A stretch of 64,000 nt of DNA from Membranipora membranacea (taxonomy: Eukaryota; Bryozoa; Gymnolaemata; Cheilostomatida; Membraniporidae), in NCBI GenBank assembly GCA_914767715.1, contig OU612067.1, forward strand, positions 10,600,001 to 10,664,000, read 5' to 3'. The translations under genes were made by a program, and so were the position numbers. Under the pieces are notes generated by a model. It saw nothing but the letters and a program-made list of their open reading frames with translations. It ran no database searches and was not told the DNA's origin. Positions 1 through 12,023 of the stretch are shown here, piece after piece; the stretch's first letter is position 1, and each line of letters opens with the position of its first letter.

Positions 1-39
1 AAACAAATTTATATTCGAAATCAAAATTTAAATTTTTTT

Positions 40-320
40 TGCATTGAGACTTTGGCTGCGGGATTGTGGCCCCGGGACTTTGGGACTTTGGTCTTTGGGA
101 CTTTGGTCATTGGTACTTTGGTCATTGGTACTTTGGTCATTGGGACTTTGGCCGCGGGACTTTGGCTGCGGGACTTTGGTCTTTGGGACTTTGGGCTCTG
201 GTGTTTTGGTCTTTGGGACCTTGTACTCTGGCACTTTGGCTATGGGACTTTGGTTGCGGGACTTTGTCCATTGGGATTTTTGGTTTTGGGATTCTGGCTG
301 CGGGATTTTGTCTGTACCCC
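40..320. repeat. Minisatellite, ~16-bp unit
   Basis: Tandem array built on a G-rich unit of about 16 bp, roughly GGGACTTTGGTCATTG, with GACTTTGG recurring and the remaining bases varying (GTCTTT, GCCGCG, GCTGCG). Several frames on both strands stay open across it because the unit contains no stop codon; this follows from the repeat and is not evidence of coding. Confidence 0.85.
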
Positions 321-443
321 CATCAGAGCTGTTATGCATTGGTACTTGTTTTTACTTTGCATAAGAGATAGAACGAAGTGATATATATATCAACATTGCA
401 CAGTTTAATGCTGTTATGTACTAAATACCGCCGCTGGTGAGGG

Positions 444-585
444 GTGTTGTGAGACACGTGGCAGGTGCTGTATGAGACTAGTTATCCAGTACTCGAGGCC
501 TATAAAGCACCGTTTTGTGCTGTAGGGGCGGTATGAGTACTGTAAGACAGGTCTCATACAGCACCTGCCACACATCTCACAACAC
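444..585. repeat. Inverted repeat, 35-bp arms
   Basis: Arms 444-478 and 551-585 are reverse complements at 32 of 35 positions by eye. Pairing resumes further in (CAGTACTC near 490 and its partner near 535), leaving a loop that contains TATAAAGCACCG. This could be a small MITE or a structured RNA. No clear target-site duplication was recognised. Confidence 0.65.
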
Positions 586-589
586 ACAA

Positions 590-1094
590 GTGTTGGATTG
601 AACTACATACCTTATATATGTCGTTGCATGCAACATGGGTTACACCAAAAAACCCTCTTCTATGATGTTTTCATAAATTTGCTACTGCCCATACAGAGCT
701 GGACTTTTCCGTGATGAAGGCAGGGCTGAATTTCCTTGCTTTTAAGTGTGATATTTCTACCTTAATTTAGTAGGGGTTGGGAGGCATCCAAGCTATGTGT
801 TTGGTTCGGTTTGTCATTCAGCACAGTCCAACTTACTTCTATTCTACTGTGATTCAAATTTTTCACTTACCAGATTTTAAAATGTATAACGTAAAAGTTT
901 GGGTTTCCTTCACCTGGATGATTCCATGGAGCGCCATTATCAAAAAACATTCACCCGCACAATCAAAGATCACGCAAATCTCATAACCATTTAATTGATC
1001 ATGAAGGGATCAGGTACTACTCTTTATTTCTGTTTATGTCACTAAATTCTATACGCAATCTTACAAATCAAATAAGACATTATCAATGTTTCAG
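590..1094. other. No gene recognised (intron or upstream of gene A)
   Basis: AT-rich sequence with no match to the signal-peptide, FN2, CUB1 or CCP-like exons of the family. It ends in the AG acceptor of gene A's CUB2 exon. Either gene A's 5' exons lie left of the window or they were lost. Confidence 0.5.
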
Positions 1095-4090
1095 AGGCTT
1101 TTGCAATATACACTCCTACACAGATTACCGCATTGGAGATCAACAGCAAACAGGCATATGTCATCAGTCATACAAACTTTCCTGATGATTACCCAGCGAA
1201 CATCATCTCATCTCTGACTATCACAGGGTTACATCCTCAGCAGACAGTACAGGTTAAGTTCTTTGTGTTTGATATATATTATCAATCGAACCATCAGGGT
1301 TATCTCTACGACTATCTGCAAATTACAGGTACCACAAATATCTATCGTACAAAGCTCTGCAAGTTTCCAGGCCAATCACCAGACATTGATATATGGCATA
1401 ACTACACAGTTTCTAGTTCAAGACTGACATTCAGTTTCGTAACCAACTTGAACACAGAAACAGTAGGCACTGGATTCTACTTCAAGTATCGGGGTCAGTA
1501 CTAAAGAAACACACATGTCCTTACTTGATTATAATTGTACATATTCATCGTTTGTTAATCATGGCTTTTATAATATGATATGATACGACATGATACATTG
1601 GGAATGTCATTTCAGTAACAAATAGTGAGTTAAAAATGACAACAAACTTGAATAAAATGAAAAACAGTTCCTAATTTTCGAAAGAACTGTGATTAATTTT
1701 TACAACTCAGCCTTTTCATAGTTTTAGATCATTCTACCTCCACCACAACCGGAGCTTCACTAGTTATGACCAGTCAAGCATCCTCACCTTCTGCAACATC
1801 TGCAATGCCCACAAGATCAACAAGCATCACCAGACCAATAAATCCTACAACATATTACATGAGCAGCATGTCAATAAAAACAACTCACAATTATAGATCA
1901 ACCAACCAACAATCGACAAAACCAAACATCTCAGGTAACTGCAGGGTTTTAGTGCTAAGGGAGGTAGGCAGGCACTGTTTCCCCTAGAACTAGGATCAAT
2001 GATCTAATAGAGTAGCCTAAAACATAAATCACATAACTAAGTAACTTATTTTTGTTATTAATATGTCTTCTAAAATGCTTTAGTGGCTAGGACTTCCATA
2101 CCTGCCGGGTTGACTTAATATTACCCCACCTGCTGTTACTGCGCACCACCAAGGATGAAATCCCCCCCCCATTATTTCCTTAGCTTCGATCTTGGGAGTA
2201 GGATCAACATGCAAAAAAATGAGTTTGTTTTACAAATAATTCAAGATTACTTTCTTAAAAATTTTTTTAGTGAATCATTGCCTGGTGATAAACGCCGATA
2301 CTCAATTTGTTAGTCTTTGACGTGTTCCTAACAACACAATCTTGACTTTTTCCCCATTTCTTGACCTAAAACTGCAAATTCTGGCAACCTAAAAAGAATA
2401 TTGATGTTACAGACAAGGATTCTGCAGGCAGTGATGGTCAAATGAAGCGAGGGAATATCTCTGTGGCAGTAGGGGCTGGAATCGGAACGGCAGCTTTAGT
2501 TGTTGTAATAGCAGTAGTCATAGCGGTGCTGATGGTGTTCAAACAACGTCAGCAAAAAGCAAAGTCAGTTCCTAGTCAAGGGCTATAAGAACTCTAAAAT
2601 TATAAGAAATCGACATTGACTGTTGGTATTGTTAAGTCATTGCATCTTATACCAGTTAACATCAGTCTATACGAGTTTAGCTAGCAAAAGAATCGATCAT
2701 ATAAAGTCGCTCTGCCTCTACTTGTTTCACAGCATGTTGTTGTTGCCATTTAAACAATAAATATAAAGAAAATATTTATATGTTCACAGTTAAAACAAAC
2801 TCTGGTAATTGATTGTGTGATAGAGTTTGCAAATTTATCTGCTAAAACTATATGATTATTTTAAAGCGTACCATCAAAGAGCGGACCAACTTATGAGGAA
2901 TCTGCTGCGAACGTTCCCCAAGTCCGGATGTCAGCATTATCTTCATATCCAGGTACATTTTCTGCCAATTATTATTTTCATTTTTATACTCTTTTAAGTT
3001 TTCATTACATACTTACTTACCAGCTTTGGTTTGTACTCAGAACAAGTATTCTTGCTCTGGTGATATGAATATATTCAAAATTATCAAAATTATGTTGGTG
3101 TCTCCCTTCCCGACGTTATCCAACATCGCTTTACCACCAGTTAGGGCCCATATTTATGTACTTATATATCGACAGAGTATCTGTATCTGATCTACTGATC
3201 AGGTGTTATATATCATCTTCTCCTACATCAATATTTTTGTCTAACAAGCTTCACATTGGGTATTCTCTTGTATCATATTTTATGCTCAAGAGGTCTGTCA
3301 TGAAAGGCGAAAGCCTTTGCAATGTTGTTACTGTGAATGAATTTTTGTCTTTACAGATACAGATGACTACTATGATATGCCTGAGACAGCAGGAACCACT
3401 CACAGAGCTGCACTCTCCCAGAATGGGGGGCATAACTCTGCATGGGCAGGTGCTTGTGAGGCAGACTATGGCATCGCTCAGCAGGTCGATGCAGGTGCTA
3501 TGCATCACTTAGATGAGGATTCAGGAACAGATAACTCTGAGTATACACTAGCTGAGGAAGTAAACCCTAACGAAACAACCGGAAGTACAGAGGCTTATGG
3601 GAAAGAAACCGGAAATGAAGATGACTATCAGCTGGCTGACTCAACAACTGAAAATTACGCTAACATTGAATCTATTCACAGGTAGTTTTGTAACCTAGTA
3701 TTAGGGTCAGGTGGTCTAGGTTCAGCACTTACCAGATAACCAGGCCAATTTTCTGACCTATTTAAAATTGTTAAATCTATCTTCCAATCCTGATTTGTAC
3801 ATCTTCACTTTTTCTTATTTGGGGAACCAGAAACAAAAAAAGTAGCCGCATGACATGGGTTATCTTAATTAAGGTTATCAATTGGAAATATTGACTATTG
3901 TTCCTTTGTTGGTTTCCACCAAGTTGACTAAATATGATTGAGAGTATTTTATTCCAATTATTACAGAGCTGAACAAGAGAAGGGTATTGAAGAGGAATAC
4001 TCCTCAGTACTCATGGCAACAAAAACCAGGAAGACAACAGGTGACCCTGGAGTTACAGAGCTTGTGGATAATGAACTGTATGGTACTTAG
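1095..4090 (+). CDS. Gene A: CUB/stalk/TM receptor, type 1 tail, 5' part not in window
   Basis: Six exons: 1095-1493 (CUB2), 1722-1934 (Thr/Ser-rich stalk), 2413-2563 (TM), 2867-2952, 3357-3681 and 3967-4090 (tail). All have GT/AG borders, all phases agree, and the frame closes on TAG at 4088-4090. CUB2 starts at EAFAIY and holds the ISHTNFP and YDYLQI signatures. The TM exon has a long Ala/Val/Ile stretch followed by FKQRQQKAK. Tail motifs are YEES, YYDM (YxxM, the PI3K p85 SH2 class), EYTLAEE, DYQLAD, NYANI (YxN and YxxI), EEYSSV and a C-terminal ELYGT. YANI and YSSV are 15 residues apart, slightly wider than a classical ITAM. Family and topology are clear from sequence; ligand and role are unknown. 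The signal peptide and first domains are not seen. Confidence 0.8.
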
Positions 4091-6162
4091 GTAGCAGTCA
4101 AGCATCTAAAATTTTGATAATCTGAAAACTGAAAAGTTTGAATGATATGGGATGAACATATGGTTGTGCCCCCTCACAAACTGGACAGATAATTCCAAAA
4201 CTGTCATGTTATAATAATTATGTCATACTTTTAACCGAAATAAATAGTGCTTACTTAGTGAAACTTAAATATAAAATTCTACTTTTTATTGATACGTACT
4301 GTTTTGTAGACTTGAAACCTTCAGGCCCTCTGTCTTCATCATAACATGATGAAATCTGTTGAAAACCAACATACTGAGTCTGAAATTTTCCATTCTCCCT
4401 GCTTTGGGCAATCATATATATAATTCTGGCTAAAATAGTTGCAGAACAACTTACCCAGATCACAATGTGGAAATAAGTTGGCGTCAGTTTCACAGGTTCA
4501 ATAATTTCCGAACACTAGCCTACCTTGAGAGACAAGTGATGATGATTTTAACCTCAAATCTGTTTAAAACTAACACCTTCTGTCATATTCCGTTTGTTAG
4601 AAGCACAAATAAAAACAATTCCAGTGTTTTCAAGTTTGAATCAAAGTTTTGAATCCCATTATTTTGTTTGTATTTTAAATGCTAAGACCACTTAGCTTAT
4701 GTTGTTAAAAGCGGAAAGCGGAAAGCTTTTAAGATCTGAGAATAATTGTGTTTGCTAATTAGCTACCCAATTATGATGTGTTCCCCTACTGAGGTTTAAT
4801 GGATCTCAGAAACTTTATCTTTTAAATAAAAATACTATAGAGACTTGCTTGGATTTTATCATGCATCCACACAGAACAACTGATAAATATTCTTTTCTAC
4901 AATTATCAAACTGCCATATCATGGTTCAACCAGATAATCAGAGACAAGGTTGCTGGGAAAATCTACCCACCATATGGATACAGCAACAAAACCAGATCAG
5001 GACCTGGACGCAGCTCTCCCACATACCAAAAAGTTGACAGACCCTCAATAAACCCAACTGTGATAGCACGCAGTGGTCAGGCTAAGGTGATAACTAGCTG
5101 ATAGTCCCAGATAACTATAGATCTTTCAGCAGGGATATATCCGGTGGGAAAACATAAATTCACATCGGCTGGGTTATCTTTTATAAGGAAGTAGGTATTG
5201 AAGGTGATGACCCACAAATTGTCAGATAGTAGAGTTAATGGTATAAAGGTCTTGGTTGAGACTTGGATTCCGTTTTTGATAGCTTCACAAAACAGCAGGT
5301 CGTTCTCTATTCTGCATCATAAGTGGGAGAACACAGCGATCTGCGCATTTGACAGGCCAAGACAAAATTCCTTGCCCTCTATAGCAAAGGAGATTACAAG
5401 AGTAAATAAGATATTTATAGGGGTTTCAATGTTTTAGTGTACTGTACTTTCCTTTTAAAAAGAGCATTCATATTAATTTTAACAACGGGGATAACTCATT
5501 GTCAAGGGTTGTCCCCTTATTTTTCGGAGGAGACAACCTTTGGATGTGGTATAACAGGTAAAGTTTCACTGCCTGTGTTTCAAAATGAGGAGAGGTCTAG
5601 TTTAGTTACCGGCTGTCCATTGGTATCTTTCTTACGTTCCAAAACAGGTGGCCTTCCCGAGGTAATGTAGTAAGCAAAACATAGTTTTCAGCTTATAACA
5701 TGAACTCTATTCCGATCTACAAATTTTGTATTTATCACACTGACTCCCAATTTGTCGAAGAAAGATTAATACCTGACCTGTCCCTGTACGCTGCTGTCAT
5801 CAACCCTGAAGCAACAACTCCCTCACTAGCAAAAAGAGGTAAGACTAATTTTGTACGCATTCATGGCTAAGCTATCATGAGTAAGGTGAATGCCCTGCTT
5901 GGGTGATTACAAGGCATGATGACTTAACATATTGCTCCTATATAGTGCAAACTAGGAAACACCATTTCCTCCTTTGCTGATCCTTGGCGTCAATCGGTAG
6001 CACATATTTATAGAATGGTGCGGCTGAAGTTTGTTTATCAGTTTATTCAGTCAACTAAGAAGTAGCCTTCACATGAGTGATATTTGGACAAATAATACTG
6101 TAATCAGCTGGTTCTGATCTTTTGACATTATATTCACTTGAACTGATTTGTTATCTTCATCT
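4091..6162. other. 3' UTR of A and intergenic sequence
   Basis: Begins with A's 3' region. Near 4925 lies a block (TTCAACCAGATAATCAGAGA) that recurs downstream of most units: near 12707, 37588, 48715 and 62248, and inverted near 36060-36175. At 5508-5537 there is a short hairpin, GTTGTCCCC to GGAGGAGACAAC, repeated upstream of the other genes. No coding exon recognised. Confidence 0.5.
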
Positions 6163-6293
6163 AGGAGGAAGTATCGCAAGTAAATACATGATGGTGATAA
6201 AGCTTAGTTAGTGTTCTTAGCTTTCTACCGTAGTGAAAATATGTATAACAATTCATCTCTTATCATTTACTGATATCACTTGCCTAGCAGTTG
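6163..6293 (+). promoter_or_regulatory. Conserved upstream block of gene B
   Basis: Starts with AGGAGGAAGTATCGCAAG and continues through AAATACATGATGGTGATA and ATATCACTTGCCTAG, ending about 70 bp before the ATG. The same block precedes C, G, J and L at similar distances, so it is a candidate promoter or 5' UTR. GGAGGAAGT resembles an ETS/PU.1 site; that reading is inference. Confidence 0.45.
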
Positions 6294-6366
6294 ACTCCTA
6301 TGGTCAGGGTATTTAGTGTAGTCTACACCATAGCTTCACACATCAATTTACTCCGCGTTCCCCAAC

Positions 6367-9300
6367 ATGAGGTCGCAGACACAGAACATCATGGTGCTTC
6401 TCTTAGGACTGTTCATATACTGCACGCTCTTCATAGGTGAGATTTTATGTTAGACCATCCTTGTACTAAGAATTGTTTCTAGTAAGAAAGGCAATCTAGT
6501 TAGCCAGATTTCTTTCTACCTCTTTTGTGACGAGTTTCCATAATCATCGCCATCTTATCCACTGTCATAGTAAACCATGAGTACAAATTTAGTCTTGGTG
6601 CTTTGTCAGCTGTAAATCGGCATCACGTCATCTAAAGCTTGATTCACTCAGTAAGCAAGTTATGCTCAGTTACAATAATGCTTTGTAATTTCTCTTTCGG
6701 CTTTAATCTTGACAAGCGGCCACAGAAAACGAGGCCGCATCACAAGGCCAATTTATTCAATACCCAAAATGCAATTTTCTTTTATGCCAAAAACTGCTGT
6801 ATCATCAACAAGTCAACCGATTGAAAATAGATTCCATAGCATCCGAATTAACTACTGGTGTTTTATCGATTCAATCTCTTCTGGTCAACAGTAAACCCTA
6901 TTTTATGTGATTTTATTCACCAATTATCCAGGTAGATTCCAACCTTTGTCAATAGCATACAACAAATATAAGAATGGATACCCAAACTAATTAATTAATT
7001 AAAAGTATCCCGCTCTACTGTTCTAGCCTAAGAGGGAGAAATTAGAACTAATCACCACCCGCATAACATGAGGTTTGGCTTCGCATAATTTTCATTATAA
7101 TTTTAAAGAGATTACAGTTTTCCAAAGCCAGTTCTATTGATTCAAGGTACCTCAAAAGCAGAGAGTGGTGTATATGTGATGTCAAATGGTCGAGATCAAC
7201 TCATCACACATCAGACAGGGACTATAATCAGTCACATCAAGTATCCAAAGAATAAGAATTATCCTAACGAAGTGGACAGTACACTAAGAATACAAGTAGA
7301 TGGGGTGCTGTCTGTGTCATTCACAGTCTTGGACTTTGATCTAGAGGATAGAAAATGGCAGGGTGCCTGCTATGACTTTTTACAAATTAATGATGATGTG
7401 AAGTACTGCGGAAAAACACTAGCCAGAGGAGAGAAAAAAACCTATTTAATGGTAGATGGGAAATTCAGTTTCAAGTTCCATACTACCTTGTGGTATCGTG
7501 CTAGAGGATTCAAACTTAAGTACAGTTATTATGGTGAGTTTACCCAGGAAGTAAAAAAGTTGAAATGGGGCCGATACAGTGTACCAAAAGCGGCAAAAGT
7601 CAAACTAAAATATGAAATATTTTAATTTAGCTCATTTTTAAACAGTTTAGTTGTGACAGAGACCAAGTTCAAAGAGCCTATCATCTTTTTCAACCAGCTG
7701 CTAAATCAGATGGCAATGGTTACGTAGCACCAGCAAAGTGTAGAATCAGCAGTGGTTACAGCAGTGAGGTATTGAGTGTGGCAAGCAGTGATATAGTAAC
7801 TTCTGTATGTTTTTCTATTTGGCAAGGTCAAGCTCAAAAATTCAAACTTACATCATTTGTCCTGTTTCTAGAATTAAAATGCAACACAGGCAGACTTCGA
7901 CATGCATATCGCTACATTCGTCCTGCTGCTAATTCAGATGGCAATAGTCTTGCGGTTTCAGCAGAGTGCAGAATCAGATCTCCCACAATCCGTGACACCC
8001 TCGACTGTCACAGCCGCAGCGGCAGATGGAATCTGGCAAATAGTGGCACAGGTTCCTCAGCATGTCTCAATATTCTTGGTAGGATCTTAGAAAGGCTTAA
8101 CTTTTGGGACAATGTCGGTGTCAACTGAGCTCAAAAGTGATAACCAATTTACCTCACCTCAAACAAGATAGTTGACAGTTTGAACCCCTTACTCTTGCTA
8201 ATAGATCAGTTTTTTGGGAGCCGTCCAATCATCATTGATTTCTTCATGCAAAACCTATGCGGGGATGGCCAAGTATTTTAATGATTATTATGGCCACAAA
8301 AATTAGACCCAGCCAATAAGAAAAGATCCCCCTAAACCTTAAATTTCTACCCCATTTAAATTGCACAAAACGTCAACACGATTAACAACAATACAGACAG
8401 CCCCTATACGATATTTTTCCATGCTAGTTACTTTTATGTATAATCTACTTCATCTTATATGTATATTAGTAGCTAAATTCATATCAGTGTTGGAGCTGCA
8501 TTTCTCCGTTACCGGCATCATATGACAGGATTTCCTTGCTCAAAATAGAAGTGGTATTAGCTACCTTCATGATACTTGATCCTCAAACCATTGCAGGTTT
8601 TTTTTATGGATTGGTGTAACACATTTTTTGATAGGGTTTTATTGATATGTATACTATATTTAACTCTTTCATTTAGTGTATTGTCATTACACAAACAAAG
8701 AATTTTCACTCTTTCAGATGCTTTCGCGATGTATAATAAGTCCAAGCAGAATCAAGCACAGGGGACAATTAAAAGACAAGGATATGTTATCAGTCATACA
8801 AACTTCCCTGATAACTACACAGCGAACATTGGATCATCTCTGACTATCACAGGATTACAGCCTCAGCAGATCGTACAGGTCAAGTTTCTGGTGTTTAATA
8901 TCTACGACTATCTGCAAATAACCGGCTCCACACATGATGCAACGTTCTGTAATTACCCTAGAGTGAAGTTCAAAGTTTGGTCAGGAGAGATAATCACTAA
9001 ATTCAGCCAATACCTTTAATGAACTGAGTCACATTTCCCTTCGGTATAATGTGGTAACAAATTTTGTAGGAAATCACAACTCGATAACATTTCAGTCCAT
9101 CGGTTCAATGTAGAATGGTGAGCGGCGATGATCGGGTGATCACGTGGTATGTTGACAAAATAATTTGCTCATACAAAGTGCATCATGCCAAAACTTTCTG
9201 TTCCTTGTGCGTTTGCTCCATACTAAATACTTGCCATGTTAGTAAACGTTATTTCATATCACCTTACTACTTTCCAACTACTACCCCCAAATCAGGTGTT

Positions 9301-12023
9301 TCCTAGGGCCAACATAGAAACACTCAGAAAACATTCAGTTTTAGAGTTGCTCTTTTCTTGTTGTATTAACTATGTCATCTTTTTTATGTCATGCAACCCT
9401 ACCATGTCATCCACCTTCATGAGACTCTCTCTTCAGACTGCGTTCCCAGTCCCTCATATATTAATGTATCAATTTTCACCATACATTACATTACACACAC
9501 CCAAATGATGTAATGTTTCAGATGCCATTGCAATTGAAACCCCAAACCAGGAGACAAACATGAAACAAGGCTATGTTATCAGTCACACAAACTTCCCTGA
9601 AGATTACACTGCTAACATCAACTCCTCTCTGACTATCACAGGATTACAGCCTCAACAGATTGTACAGGTCAAGTTCCTAGTGTTCAATCAGTATTACAAC
9701 TCCGACTACCCTGGCTGTGATTATGACTTTCTGCTTATCTCTGGGTCTACTCATGATAATGAGATAAAATATTGCAGTGACACTAGCACTGAACCTACAA
9801 TAGATAGATGTTACAACTTTCGAGTTTCAAGCTCTAGTCTTACATTCGGATTTATCACTAACAAGTACACGAACACTGTCGGATCTGGATTCTACTTTCA
9901 GTACCAAGGTCAGTATAAAAGTTGAAAGCACAATCTTTTTTCTTTATTCAAACAACTTAAAGTTGTTTTGGGTAGCTTCATGATATTAAAGGAGAGATCA
10001 GAACACCACACATGTTTGGCAAATTATGTAGTGTAGCAGCTTTGGGGTTAATTAGATAGATTGGGGTAATGTACAAAAGAAAATCGATTGCTCTGTACTT
10101 CCTTACCTTCCACATAACCACAATCAACAACTACAATTCTGTCTGTCTTATAGTTTTGGAGCTGGTGACAACAACATCTACCAGTATAAGACCAGCAACG
10201 CTCTTTCAAAGCAATGACAGTCACAGATCAACTGGAAATGGAACTACCCAGCCAAACATCACAGGTGAATGAGACAAACATTAATAGAATTAAAGAGGAG
10301 TTAAAACTGAACTGTATAACAATATAGACTTCGCTCGTTTTTAATTATCATTTCCGAACCAGTTTAATAAAAACAAACAAGGCAAGCTGTTCCATTCTAA
10401 CAACAACAGTGTCTTGACTTTGATTGGCTATGGTGTTGTGTCATCTCATGTTACATAGTTACATAAATAATGTTAGCAAGCATTGTCATGTTGGATCGGA
10501 AAATACCACAAATTTGTAGTGTGAGTTGTTTCCCGTTGACTTAAAACTCCAAATATTGCAGGCAAATGGAACATATTTTTTAAATTCTAATATTGCTGTT
10601 ACAGATGAAAACCCTGTAGGCGGTAATGGTCGAACGCAGCGAGGGAATTACTCTGTAGCAATAGGAGCCGGGATAGGAGCAGCGGCTTAGGTAATCATAG
10701 CAATAATCATAGCGATACTGATAGTGTTCAAACGTCGCCAGCAAAAAGCAAAGTTAGTTCTTAGTCAAAAATAAATAGAATTCACTTAAACTTTGTTAGG
10801 TTAGGTCATAAAAACTCCACAACATTACTTTACAAATCTAAACAATTCTTTGTATGATCTGCACTCATGAATCTGGTACGACATGGCTACACAACTTTTT
10901 ACCAGTCATGTTATTTTCTTAGACACAATCAATTATGCTCCCTCAAGAATTGACCATACTACATTCTCCTCATTCTGCAACATAGTTTTCAATTGCCATG
11001 ATATGCATACCAAACAGGTTCAAATGAAATGCAATGTGTGATGGCCAAAAAACTATACATTTCTTTTACAGCAATTCATCCGACAACGGGCCAACTAATG
11101 GGTATACCAATGACACTTCTGCTGAGAACACTCTCTTGGTCCGGATCTCAGCATTATCTTCAGATCCAGGTATATTTGCAACCAATATATATTGTCTTCT
11201 TCTATAATATCATATTCAAAACTTTGGTAATCTCAGCCATGGTATTCCGTGCTAATGTGATTGGCAATCGAAACCTTGCTGAAGGTTCTTAAAGTCATTG
11301 AAATTGTTTCTTAACAGATATTGACAACTACTATGATATGCTTGAGCCAGTATGTACCAATCACAGAGCAGCACTCTCTGTAAATGGAGTACATAGCTCC
11401 ACATGGACAGATGCTGGTGAAACAGACAATGACATGGCTGAGCAGGTGGATACAGGTGCAGTGTATCTAGCCCATGATGCAGGAACAGCTGAATATGAGT
11501 ACACACTAGCGGAAGAGGTTAACCCTAATAGAACAACAGGAAGTGCACAGGCTTATGGGAAAGAGGCAGGATACGAAGATGAATATGAGCTGGCTGACTC
11601 AACAGCTGAAGATTACGCCAACATTGAATCTGTACAAAGGTGAAATCATTATCTCTTTTAAGTGACATGCAGTTTAGGTTTCATGGGAGGCAGGTACCTG
11701 TCCAAATCAGATCGCCATGCTGCCATCTAATGAAACATAGTAAAATGCAGATTTTCTCTCTTCCAATCCCTCCACATGGCTAATTCAGTGAGGCGTTTGG
11801 AAATATTTACTAGAGAATAGCATATATTTGATTATCGAAGGAGGATGTACAACATGTGGTTTCAATATCATTAAAAGTAATTTTCTGCAACCATTTCAGA
11901 GCTGAAGCGGAAAAGACAATTGGAGAGGAATACTCCTCTGTTTTACCCATGGTAAAGGCTAGAAAGACAAAGGGTGACATTGGAGTAGCAGAGCTTGTAG
12001 ATAATGAACTATATGGTACTTAG
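6367..12023 (+). CDS. Gene B: CUB/CCP-like receptor, type 1 tail, with a TAG in the TM segment
   Basis: Nine exons: 6367-6436 (signal peptide, ATG 6367), 7147-7533 (CUB1), 7872-8078 (four-Cys CCP-like), 9522-9908 (CUB2), 10154-10264 (stalk), 10605-10752 (TM), 11072-11169, 11318-11639 and 11900-12023 (tail). The coding lengths sum to 1854 (618 codons) with every phase matched, yet TAG at 10688-10690 falls inside the TM helix, after GAGIGAAA. Ending there gives about 415 aa: a secreted ectodomain. All tail exons remain open (GYTND, YYDM, EYEYTL, NYANI, EEYSSV, ELYGT). AG followed by GTAATC at the stop also resembles a splice donor. No FN2 exon was found between 6437 and 7146. Two extra degenerate exon copies lie in its introns. 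It is either a soluble variant or an early pseudogene. Confidence 0.7.
7646..7826 (+). pseudogene. Degenerate extra CCP-like exon in gene B
   Basis: Reads SCDRDQVQRAYHLFQPAAK, then a Cys-containing middle and a CFSIWQG end, clearly related to the CCP-like exon at 7872-8078 just downstream. One base is missing near the acceptor compared with the other copies, so it cannot join in frame. It is a local exon duplication that has decayed. Confidence 0.6.
8718..9019 (+). pseudogene. Truncated extra CUB2 exon in gene B
   Basis: Starts in the normal phase after CTTTCAG and carries the CUB2 signatures GYVISHTNFPDNY and LTITGLQPQQIVQVKF. After FNIYDYLQITG the C-terminal half of the domain departs from the family and ends at TAA 9017-9019, with no family-type donor. 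A full CUB2 exon follows at 9522-9908. If used, it would give a product truncated inside CUB2; more likely it is a relic. Confidence 0.6.

Noticed and set aside
28-381. Four overlapping open frames of about 100 aa on both strands
   Set aside because: They translate a stop-free minisatellite; low-complexity, no splice or start context.
2857-4090. Classical ITAM or ITIM in the type 1 tail
   Set aside because: YANI and YSSV are 15 residues apart (ITAM spacing is shorter), and SEYTLA has Ala where ITIM needs Ile, Val or Leu. Described as YxxI/V motifs only.
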